Translations under genes and position numbers: made by a program
The notes under the pieces: generated by a model
Seen by the model: only the letters and a program-made list of their open reading frames with translations
Told to the model about the DNA's origin: nothing
Databases searched by the model: none
Assembly (NCBI RefSeq): GCF_019704555.1
Contig: NZ_AP024745.1
Span: forward strand, 10,715,501 to 10,779,500
DNA: 64,000 nt
Direction of reading: 5' to 3'
Origin: Actinoplanes sp. L3-i22
GTDB lineage: Bacteria; Actinomycetota; Actinomycetes; Mycobacteriales; Micromonosporaceae
Shown here: positions 52,818-60,130 of the stretch, piece after piece
Layout: every line of letters starts with the position of its first letter
Position numbering within the stretch: position 1 is the stretch's first letter

Positions 52818-54997
52818 GCTCCGCTTCGTACGTTGTCCGCGGCCAGCCCTGCCAGCCAGCGCGCGGCGGCCTCCGCGCCGTTGCCGAACCCGAGCTCGGC
52901 GCAGCGCCGGGCCAGTTGTCGCCGTACCTCGGGCCGGACCGCCTCGGCCAGCACCCGGTCCAGCTCGTCGCTCTCCGGGTCCTCGACGCACAGCGCCGCG
53001 CCGGCCGCCGCGGCGAACCGGGCCCGGGCCAGCTGATCGTCCAGCGACGTGGCCCGGTTCGGCACGAACACCGCCGGCACCCCGAAGGCGAGCAGCTCAT
53101 GGAAGGAGTTGTAACCGGACGCGCTGACCACCAGGTCCAATCCGCGCAGATACCGGCTGATCGGGTACACCTTGACCACCCGGGCGCCGGGCACCGGCGG
53201 CATCGGCTCGGTCGCGATCATCGACTCGGCGAGCAGCACCTGGAACCCGGCCTCGCGCAGGTGCCGGGCGATCCGGCCGACCGGCGACGCGATGTCGTTG
53301 ATGTTCCCGGCACCGAGCTGCAGCAGCGCCGCCGGACGGTCGTCGGTCAGCCCCAGCGCGGCCCGGGCCTCGGCCGGCTCGGCCAGGTCGGCACGGTCCA
53401 GCAGCATGATCGGCTCGACCGCGTGCACGCCGGCCCGGTCCGCCACGGTCGGGCCCTCGTCGGCCTCCGCGGCGAACTCGCCCGGCTCCAGGATGCCGTC
53501 GAACGCCGAACCACGGGCGATCCACTCGGCGCCGGTGTCCCGCCGCCACATCGGGCGGCGCACCCAGACCCAGGTGACGTCCGGGCGGGCCGCGGCGGCG
53601 GCCACGATGCCCTCGTGCGGGACGCTGTCCACCGCGACGACGGCCGGGCGGTGCAGGTCGACCAGGTGCTCCAGCCGGGACTGCAGGAAGCCGGCCCAGC
53701 GCTGCTTGGCCAGGCCGAGCACGGTCCGGGACGGCAGGTACTCGGTGAGGAAGCCCTCCTGGTGGGCGACCGAGGCGCCGTACGACTGGGTCGCGATCAC
53801 CGCGGGATGCGCCGACGGCAGCCGGCGGCCGATCGCCATCAGGCGGGACAGGTGCCCGAGGCCGGCGCCGTTGTCGCTGAGCAGCAGCACCGGGCGGGGC
53901 CGCTCGGCCGGCTCCGGCACGCGGTCCGGCCCGGGCGCCCGGTGCGCGGCCGGGCGGGCGCCGGCGCCCCGGTCGGCGAGCCGGGTCAGGTGCGAGGCGG
54001 TGCCGTAGCGGCTCTCGACGAACTCCCGGGCCCGGGTGACCACCCGCCGGTACCGGTCCGGATCCGCCCACAGCTCCCGGACCAGCGACTCCACCCCGGC
54101 CGGCGTCGAGTACAGCGCGGCGTCGCCGAAGATCGGGCGGAAGTGCTCGCCGATGATCGCGGGCACGCCGGCCGCCATCGCCTCCAGGATCGTCCGGCCG
54201 AACGCCTCGACCAGGTCCGGGTCGTGGAAGTAGACGAAGAAGTCGACGCTCTGCAGGAAGTGCAGCGGGGGCTCGGCGCCGAACGGGACCACCTCCCAGT
54301 TCGCCGGGCGCCGGCCCAGCAGCCGGGTGGCGATCTCGCCGCCGCCCAGGATCCGCACCCGCAGGTCCGGCCGGTCCGGGTAGGCCAGCAGCAGCTCCTC
54401 GGCGGTGCGCGGCCACTTCACCGGGTCGGCCCGCCCGTGCCGGCCGAGCACCGGGACGTCGTGCGTCTGCCGGGTGCCCGCCGACCACTCGGCGACGTCG
54501 ATGATCTCGTGCCAGTCCCGCTCGTGGAACGGCGCGCCCGGCACCCGCTGCCGGATCTGCGGGCTGATCGGCGCCCACTCGATGTCCAGCCCGAAATACA
54601 GCTCGACCCGGTCCCGCACCTCGTGGAAGTCGTAGTACCGGCGCGGGTCGGCGGCGTCGCCGGGCGCCTGGTTGATCACCATGACGGTGTGGTCGGCGCG
54701 CACCCGCGGCACCACCGCCAGGTCCTCGGTGAAGATCCGGGGCTGGCGGATCACCAGCAGGCGGGTGTGCGTCACGGCGTCCGGCGCGGCCAGCTCGGCC
54801 AGCCCGTCCCGGAGCAGCTCGGCGATCCGCGGACTGAACGGCAGCCCGTCCCGGTTGTGCGGGGACGGCACGTGCACCAGCACCGTGCGCAGTCCGGCCT
54901 CGGCCTGGGCCCGCACCTCGGCCGCGATCGCCGCGGAGTTGCCCCCGGGGTACCGGAAGTCCGAGAGGATCGCCACGTCATGGACGGTCGCGGTCAT
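52814..54997 (-). CDS. Fused double GT-B glycosyltransferase (GT4-like plus GT28/MurG-like)
   Basis: 727 residues from ATG 54997 with GGGGAG 8 bp upstream. Residues 1-345 form a GT4-like unit: SDFRYPGGNSAAIAAEVRAQ, VLGRHGRADPVKWPRTAEEL, PFGAEPPLHFLQSVDFFVYF, then DPDLVEAFGRTILEAMAAGV (sugar-nucleotide site, E-x7-E). After a Pro/Ala/Arg linker (about 355-385) a second GT-B starts: PVLLLSDNGAGLGHLSRLMA, LQLGAGNINDIASP and DLVVSASGYNSFHELLAFGV (MurG-like acceptor and donor sites). The two units probably add two successive sugars. The stop is coupled to the coiled-coil gene downstream. Confidence 0.88.
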   Translation of the reverse strand: MTATVHDVAILSDFRYPGGNSAAIAAEVRAQAEAGLRTVLVHVPSPHNRDGLPFSPRIAELLRDGLAELAAPDAVTHTRLLVIRQPRIFTEDLAVVPRVRADHTVMVINQAPGDAADPRRYYDFHEVRDRVELYFGLDIEWAPISPQIRQRVPGAPFHERDWHEIIDVAEWSAGTRQTHDVPVLGRHGRADPVKWPRTAEELLLAYPDRPDLRVRILGGGEIATRLLGRRPANWEVVPFGAEPPLHFLQSVDFFVYFHDPDLVEAFGRTILEAMAAGVPAIIGEHFRPIFGDAALYSTPAGVESLVRELWADPDRYRRVVTRAREFVESRYGTASHLTRLADRGAGARPAAHRAPGPDRVPEPAERPRPVLLLSDNGAGLGHLSRLMAIGRRLPSAHPAVIATQSYGASVAHQEGFLTEYLPSRTVLGLAKQRWAGFLQSRLEHLVDLHRPAVVAVDSVPHEGIVAAAAARPDVTWVWVRRPMWRRDTGAEWIARGSAFDGILEPGEFAAEADEGPTVADRAGVHAVEPIMLLDRADLAEPAEARAALGLTDDRPAALLQLGAGNINDIASPVGRIARHLREAGFQVLLAESMIATEPMPPVPGARVVKVYPISRYLRGLDLVVSASGYNSFHELLAFGVPAVFVPNRATSLDDQLARARFAAAAGAALCVEDPESDELDRVLAEAVRPEVRRQLARRCAELGFGNGAEAAARWLAGLAADNVRSGA

Positions 54998-55095
54998 GAT
55001 CGTGTACTCCCCGTTGGTCAGGTTTTTCCCTCGGGTAGCAACGACCCGCGGGGTGCTCACGTCACGCCGGGCCGGGGCCGGGCGTTGGGCAGACC

Positions 55096-57411
55096 ATGCG
55101 GACGCACATCACCCCCGGCACGTACGGATCCGCCCTGCTCGACCGGCATCTGCGAACGTTGCGCAAGTCCGGCCCGGACGGACCGGCGACCGCGGCGCTG
55201 CAGGCCCGCTCGGCGGACGCGCGGGTGCTGCTCGCGTACGCCGCCGGGCTCACCGACCCGCGCGGCCCGCTCCCGGACGACGCCGACCCGTGGGCGGTCG
55301 GCGAGCTGGCCCGGGTGATCGCGTGCCAGGACCTCGAGCCGGAGGACCGGTCCGACGGGCTCGCCCTGCTCGACGCGCTGCTGCGCGCCCAGGGGCCGGC
55401 CGCGGTCGCGCCGGCCCATCAGGGGCTGCACGCGCAGCTCGGATTCGCCGTCGGACGGGCCGCTGACCTGCTCGAACGGTATCCGCGGGTGCCCCGGCCG
55501 ATCCGCGAGGCGCTGGGCGTGGACCTGGCCGAGCCGGCGGTCTGGCCGGCCCGCTTCAACGAGCTGCTCCCGGCGCCCGGGCTGACGATCGCCGACGGGG
55601 TGGGGCCGCGGTTCGACCGGATCGTGTCCGGGGCGGTTCCCCCGGTGGACGGGCCGCCGGTCACCACGATCGTGACGACGTACCGGCCCGGGCCGGCGCT
55701 GCTGGTCACGGTCCGCTCGCTGCTGGCGCAGAGCTGGGCGGCGCAGGAGATCCTGATCGTGGACGACGGCAGCGGGGAGTCCCCGGTCCTGGACGAGGTG
55801 GCCGGGCTGGACCCGCGGATCCGGGTGCTGCGGCTCGCGGTCAACGGCGGGACGTACGCCGCCCGCAACGCCGGGCTGGACGCCGCGACCGGCGAGCTCG
55901 TCACGTTCCAGGACTCCGACGACTGGTCGCACCCGCTGCGGCTGGAGCGGCAGGCCGATCTGCTGCTCGCCGACCCGGGGCTGATCGCGACCACGTCGGC
56001 GGGGATGCGGGTGACCGGGGACCTGGTGATCACCCGGCCCGGGCACGCGCGGCACCGGACGTACAACCTGTCGTCGCTGATGCTGCGCCGGGAGCCGGCG
56101 CTGGCCCGGCTCGGTTACCTCGACCCGATCCGCAAGGGCGCCGACGCGGAGTACGTGGAGCGGGCCCGCGCGGTGTTCGGCCGCTCGGCCGTCCAGCACC
56201 TGGGTGCCGAGACGCTCGCGCTGATCCGGCTCTCGGCCGGCTCGTTGTCCAGCGCGGACCTGGCGCCCGGCTGGATGCATCCGGCTCGGCAGGCGTACCT
56301 GTCGGCGTTCCAGGCGTGGCACACGCGGGTGGTCGCCGGGCGGGAGCCGGGCTTCCGGCCCCGCACGCCCGCGCGCCGCGCCTTCGCCGCACCCCAGCGC
56401 CTCACCGCCGCGTCCGATGCTTCCGTGCCCGCTGCTTCCGTGCCCGCTGCTTCCGTGCTCGCCGTCGACCTGGTGCTGGCCGGGGACTTCACCGTGCCGG
56501 AGAGCGCCGGGCCGATCCGCGCCCTGCTCGACAGCGTGCCCACCCCGATCGCGCTGCTGCACCTCCCGGCACTCGGCGCCGCGGCTCGCAACCTCGACCC
56601 GGACGTCCAGCGGATGATCAACGTGGCCGCGGTGCGGCAGGTCATGCTCACCGATCGGGTACACGCGAAGCTCCTGGTGGTCCGCACCCCGGCCGCGCTG
56701 GCCTTCGCCACCGGTCTGCCCAGCACCGTCCGCGCCGATCGGGTGGTGATCGAGGAGGACCCCGCCTGGGTCTCTGCCACCGGCCCGGTCGAAGCCGCCG
56801 CGCAGCGCCTGTTCGGCACCGCGCCGGTTTTCCTGCCGCTGCCCAAGACCGTCGATCCACACCGGTGGCGCGCGATCCGCACCGACCCGTCGCCGGACCG
56901 CCCGGTCCTCGGCCGCTTTGCCGCCGAGAGCCCGTCCGAGCTGCGCGCTCTGCGGACCATTTTCAAGGACACACCCGATTTCGACGTACGGATCCTGGAC
57001 CGCACCGCCGAGGCCAAGGCCGCCTTCGGGCCGCGGCCGCCGTTGAACTGGCTCATCTACCAGGCCCCGGACCTCCCCCCGCGGGCGTTCCTCCACCAGC
57101 TCGACTTCTACGTGGCCCTCCCGGAGCCCGCCGATTCGCTGGCGGACCTGCTCGCCCCGCTGGCCGCCGGTTGTGTCCTGCTGCTCCCCCCGGAGCGCGA
57201 ACCGGAGTTCGGCCCCGCCGCCGTCTACTGCACCCCGGCGACCCTCCACCAGACGTTGCGCCGCCTGCACCGCAACCCGTCCCGCTGGTCCACCCAGAGC
57301 GCCCGGGGCCGGGACTTCGCCCGCCGCCACCACCACGGCCGCTACGCCGACGCGGTCCTGTCCCTGCTCCGCGAGCCCACCAACCTCCCCCACCCCCGCG
57401 CCGCCCACTGA
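55096..57411 (+). CDS. Three-part glycosyltransferase (helical head, GT2, GT-B-like tail), paralogue A
   Basis: 771 residues. The helical head (about 1-150: ALLDRHLRTLRKSG, LARVIACQDLEPEDRSDGLA) is followed by a GT2 domain: VTTIVTTYRPGPALLVTVRS, ILIVDDGSGE, VNGGTYAARNAGLDAATGEL, FQDSDDWSHPLRLE (DxD-like). A tandem 15-bp repeat at 56418 encodes an ASVPA linker. The tail (about 470-770) resembles the C-terminal half of a GT4 (PADSLADLLAPLAAGCVLLL, VYCTPATLHQTLRRLHRNP). It aligns along its length with the product of 60131-62269. It is divergent from the double GT. Confidence 0.88.
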   Translation: MRTHITPGTYGSALLDRHLRTLRKSGPDGPATAALQARSADARVLLAYAAGLTDPRGPLPDDADPWAVGELARVIACQDLEPEDRSDGLALLDALLRAQGPAAVAPAHQGLHAQLGFAVGRAADLLERYPRVPRPIREALGVDLAEPAVWPARFNELLPAPGLTIADGVGPRFDRIVSGAVPPVDGPPVTTIVTTYRPGPALLVTVRSLLAQSWAAQEILIVDDGSGESPVLDEVAGLDPRIRVLRLAVNGGTYAARNAGLDAATGELVTFQDSDDWSHPLRLERQADLLLADPGLIATTSAGMRVTGDLVITRPGHARHRTYNLSSLMLRREPALARLGYLDPIRKGADAEYVERARAVFGRSAVQHLGAETLALIRLSAGSLSSADLAPGWMHPARQAYLSAFQAWHTRVVAGREPGFRPRTPARRAFAAPQRLTAASDASVPAASVPAASVLAVDLVLAGDFTVPESAGPIRALLDSVPTPIALLHLPALGAAARNLDPDVQRMINVAAVRQVMLTDRVHAKLLVVRTPAALAFATGLPSTVRADRVVIEEDPAWVSATGPVEAAAQRLFGTAPVFLPLPKTVDPHRWRAIRTDPSPDRPVLGRFAAESPSELRALRTIFKDTPDFDVRILDRTAEAKAAFGPRPPLNWLIYQAPDLPPRAFLHQLDFYVALPEPADSLADLLAPLAAGCVLLLPPEREPEFGPAAVYCTPATLHQTLRRLHRNPSRWSTQSARGRDFARRHHHGRYADAVLSLLREPTNLPHPRAAH
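56418..56464 (+). repeat. 15-bp tandem repeat encoding ASVPA linker
   Basis: GCTTCCGTGCCCGCT occurs twice exactly, and a third copy changes two bases (ASVLA). It marks the junction between the GT2 and tail domains. Confidence 0.85.
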
Positions 57412-57514
57412 CCCCCTCCCCAGCCGGCCGTCCGGGGTACGGCCGTGCGCCCGAAACCACAACGCCGGGCCGCACCACGGACCCCAGCGGCGCCCGCGGA
57501 TCCGGCCGGCCGCC

Positions 57515-57543
57515 GGGCTGCTTCAAGGCCCGCGAAGCAGCCC
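57515..57543 (+). terminator. Hairpin terminator after paralogue A
   Basis: GGGCTGCTTC / GAAGCAGCCC, 10-bp perfect stem, 9-nt loop, 103 bp after the stop. Another hairpin, CAGGGCGC / GCGCCCTG (57650-57669), follows. The gap 57412-57882 has no gene; its last 160 bp are AT-rich (TTTGATCTTGATTTAAG near 57737) and hold the promoter of the CAP gene. Confidence 0.55.
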
Positions 57544-57882
57544 TCGGTCAAGCGGCGGCCGGGACCGCGGGTCGTGGCCGGGCCGGGAGTGACGTGGGTC
57601 CTTTGAAACCGCAACCACCCGCGGACGTCGCCCTGGAGGGCTTCGCGTTCAGGGCGCGCCAGCGCCCTGCGAGGCCCGGAAGGGTCCCCGCGGGAGCGAC
57701 GATCAGTTATTGGCCGCAGCGTAGGCAAAAAAGAATTTGATCTTGATTTAAGACCGGCGGAAATCCGGCAACCAACTGGTGACGTATCGACAACCGTTCA
57801 ACAATCAACGGGATCGGAGCAGGGCCGAAGGGAACGGTGAACCTGGCAGTGAGCCAGGCGCCGCACTTCGAAAGGGCCCCAC

Positions 57883-58368
57883 TTGCGCTCGCTGTTCCGT
57901 CGCCTCGCCGTTGTCGCCGCGCTCGCCCCCGCCGCCGCCCTGGGCGTCACGCTCTTCGCGGCTCCGGCCGACGCCGCCGCGGTCTCCGAGACGACGCTGC
58001 AGGCGGACATCGTCAAGCTGACGAACGCGCAGCGGACCGCGCACGGCTGTGCGGCGCTGAAGGTGGACAACCGGCTGATCACCGCGGCTCGCGGGCACAG
58101 CGCCGACATGGCGCAGACCGGCGCGTTCAGTCACACCGGGCGGGGCGGCTCGAACTTCGTGGCGCGGGAGAAGGCGGCCGGGTACCCGAAGCCGTCGGCG
58201 GAGAACATCGCGTGGGGCTACCGGACCGGCCGGGACGTGGTCAGCGCGTGGATGAAGAGCCCGGGTCACCGCGCGAACATCCTGAACTGCAAGTCGCGGA
58301 CCGTGGGTGTCGGGGCCGTCTACAGCGAGGGCGGCGCGCCGTACTTCACGCAGGACTTCGGTTACTGA
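57883..58368 (+). CDS. Secreted CAP/SCP-domain protein
   Basis: 161 residues from TTG 57883, supported by GAAAGGG 6 bp upstream. The signal peptide is MRSLFRRLAVVAALAPAAAL ... ADA (cleavage about 32). The CAP core shows VKLTNAQRTAHGCAALKVDN, ITAARGHSADMAQTGAFSHT (His/Glu pocket), SAENIAWGYRTGRDVVSAWM, SPGHRANILNCKSRTVGVGA and YFTQDFGY at the end. CAP proteins in bacteria are cell-wall or lipid-binding secreted proteins; function here unknown. The expanded 5' region may carry regulation. Confidence 0.93.
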   Translation: MRSLFRRLAVVAALAPAAALGVTLFAAPADAAAVSETTLQADIVKLTNAQRTAHGCAALKVDNRLITAARGHSADMAQTGAFSHTGRGGSNFVAREKAAGYPKPSAENIAWGYRTGRDVVSAWMKSPGHRANILNCKSRTVGVGAVYSEGGAPYFTQDFGY

Positions 58369-58389
58369 GCGAGTGACCGGATGAGCGTT

Positions 58390-58493
58390 CCCGCCGATCC
58401 CCCTGCGGCGGGAGCGCTCGCACCACCCCCGCACGAACCGGCCCCCGCCGGCTCGTGCCCGGCCCGCGTCCCCGCCGATCCCCCTGCGGCGGG
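58390..58493. repeat. Twin 23-bp hairpin repeats flanking a palindrome
   Basis: A 23-bp sequence (58390-58412) is repeated exactly at 58471-58493. Each copy forms the hairpin CCCGCCG / CGGCGGG. Between them, CACGAaCCGGC / GCCGGcTCGTG (58433-58458) forms a third imperfect hairpin. The cluster ends the CAP gene and the opposing gene at 58509. Confidence 0.8.
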
Positions 58494-58508
58494 GGCGCGG
58501 GCCGTCCG

Positions 58509-59027
58509 TCAGTCGCCGGTCAGTCGATCCGGGCGGATGACCAGTGTGCTGATCGTCCCGCTGCCCCAGACCGTCACGCAGAGCATCGCCTTGTGGTCGG
58601 TGGACAGCATGGTGAACTCGGGCAGGTAGCGCTCGGTGAACAGCTCCCCGAAGCCGCTCCCCAGCAGGGTCGACCCGCTTCCGGCCAGGTCCCACTCGTC
58701 GGCCAGGCGGACCCGGGCGAAGGTGTACTCGTTGTACCTGACCTCGCCGAAGCTGACCGCGAGCAGAAGTTCCCGCCGCTCGTCGAGCACGCCGAATTCG
58801 GTCGCCATCCGGAACCAGTCGGCGTTGACCTTCGCCACCAGATCCGGATCGTCGGGCTGGAACGCCCGGTCCGAGTCGAATCTCCCGTGCTCCCAGCGGC
58901 AACTGGCCGGCGTGTAATAGGGCGGCGGGTTCGGCAGCGGCGGGGTGACCTTCTCCCGGACCCGGTTCAGGAAGATCAGCCCGGCCGGGGCCAGGTCCGC
59001 CGCGACATCGGCATCGGTGAGCGCCAC
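58509..59027 (-). CDS. Hypothetical cytoplasmic protein
   Basis: 172 residues from GTG 59027. The sequence is well folded and has Trp/Tyr/Phe: FLNRVREKVTPPLPNPPPYY, WEHGRFDSDRAFQPDDPDLV, ADWFRMATEFGVLDERRELL, EVRYNEYTFARVRLADEWDL, EFTMLSTDHKAMLCVTVWG. No domain is recognised; size and composition recall SUKH/Imm-type immunity proteins, but no motif supports this. It lies 17 bp after the methyltransferase gene, same strand. Confidence 0.8.
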   Translation of the reverse strand: MALTDADVAADLAPAGLIFLNRVREKVTPPLPNPPPYYTPASCRWEHGRFDSDRAFQPDDPDLVAKVNADWFRMATEFGVLDERRELLLAVSFGEVRYNEYTFARVRLADEWDLAGSGSTLLGSGFGELFTERYLPEFTMLSTDHKAMLCVTVWGSGTISTLVIRPDRLTGD

Positions 59028-59044
59028 CGCGGCAGGCTAGTCGA

Positions 59045-60064
59045 TCACCGCAGGGACAGGTCGGCCGCCCGGTCCAGGACCAGGACCGCGTGCCGGCCCA
59101 GCATCTCGTTGGCGCGGGCGAGCCCGTCGACCGTGGACAGCCAGCTCTCGATCGCGGCCTGCTCGTCCTTGCGGTTGGCGTCGTCGAAGACGATCGTCGC
59201 GCGGTCGGCGAGGCGCGGGCCGGCGACCGGCAGCGCCGGGTAGCGGCTGTCCGGGCCGACGGCCGCGGGTGGGCCGTCGACCAGCAGGAAGTCGATGTCG
59301 TCGAGGTCTTCCAGGACGGCCGGGTCGTACCAGGAGTAGGTCCGGTCGTCGAGCTCGACCGGGGCCAGTGGCGCGTCCCGGACCTCGGCGACGGCGGTCA
59401 GGCCGTGGGCGCGGAGCGCGTCGCGGGTGCGGTTGGCGTACTCCGGGTCGTGGTCGAGCGAGATCAGCCGGCCGCCGGTCTGTTCCAGCACGTAGGCGAG
59501 CCAGACCGTGGACGTGCCGCTGCCCAGTTCCAGCACCAGCCGCGGCCGGCGGGTGCGCACCAGGAAGAGCAGTTCCAGCAGGTCGGTCGGGTTCAGCGCG
59601 TAGTCGCCGGAGGACGGCATCGGCGCGCGCGGCGTGAAGCCCTGGAACAGCTGGACCGTCGCCTCCAGCTCGCGGGGTACGGCGAACCGCAGGTCCCGCA
59701 CGCCCCGGTCGGCGATCCGCTGCACCCGGGCGAGCGCGTCGGACAGCTCGCGGTGCCGGTCCTCGGTGTCGAGCCGCTGCCGTTCCACCGCGGAGACCAC
59801 CCGTCGCTGGGTCTGGTCCAGCACCGTGCGCAGGTCGCGGATCTCCCGGCGGTCGGCGCGCATCCCGAGCAGCCGCAGGTTGACCCGCAGCACCCCGGCG
59901 ACGGCGAGCGCGAGCAGCAGGGCGAGCAGGCAGACCGCGACCCGGGTGCTGCCGAGCGCGGCCGCGAGGGTGGTGCCGGCGACGAGCGCCGCGGTGGCCG
60001 CGACGGCGCCGATGGTCAGCGGGCCGAGTTCCCGTACCCGGCCGGCCAGCTTGCGAAGGACCAT
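59045..60064 (-). CDS. Membrane-anchored class I SAM methyltransferase
   Basis: 339 residues from ATG 60064; GTG 60070 or 60076 would add two or four. Two N-terminal helices (GAVAATAALVAGTTLAAALG and VAVCLLALLLALAVAGVLRV) anchor it. A coiled-coil linker (RREIRDLRTVLDQTQRRVVS) follows. The MTase core has LVLELGSGTSTVWLAYVL (motif I), LISLDHDPEYANRTRDALRA, IDFLLVDGPPAAVG and ATIVFDDANRKDEQAAIESW. The methyl acceptor may be the surface glycan of the island. Cap-type methylation of polysaccharides by such membrane enzymes is an inference. Confidence 0.85.
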   Translation of the reverse strand: MVLRKLAGRVRELGPLTIGAVAATAALVAGTTLAAALGSTRVAVCLLALLLALAVAGVLRVNLRLLGMRADRREIRDLRTVLDQTQRRVVSAVERQRLDTEDRHRELSDALARVQRIADRGVRDLRFAVPRELEATVQLFQGFTPRAPMPSSGDYALNPTDLLELLFLVRTRRPRLVLELGSGTSTVWLAYVLEQTGGRLISLDHDPEYANRTRDALRAHGLTAVAEVRDAPLAPVELDDRTYSWYDPAVLEDLDDIDFLLVDGPPAAVGPDSRYPALPVAGPRLADRATIVFDDANRKDEQAAIESWLSTVDGLARANEMLGRHAVLVLDRAADLSLR

Positions 60065-60130
60065 GAACACCGCCACCTCCCGTGCCTGCGTGCGGCCGCG
60101 GGGGCGACCACACTCCCCTAACGGAGCAAC

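Noticed and set aside
55062..57462. 801-residue minus-strand frame opposite the modular glycosyltransferase
   Set aside because: Amino acid composition (Arg/Gly/Gln/Val shadow) and lack of any motif; the plus strand encodes clear GT2 motifs.
57721..57882. c-di-AMP or other riboswitch before the CAP gene
   Set aside because: The leader is AT-rich then structured, but I could not align the conserved core of the ydaO, GEMM or cobalamin motifs. A covariance-model search (Rfam) would decide.
57837..58376. Plus-strand 179-residue frame overlapping the CAP gene
   Set aside because: It is a frame-shifted shadow. The CAP frame has a signal peptide and full domain.
58509..59027. SUKH/immunity protein call for the hypothetical gene
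   Set aside because: No diagnostic motif was found and no toxin gene is adjacent; left as hypothetical.
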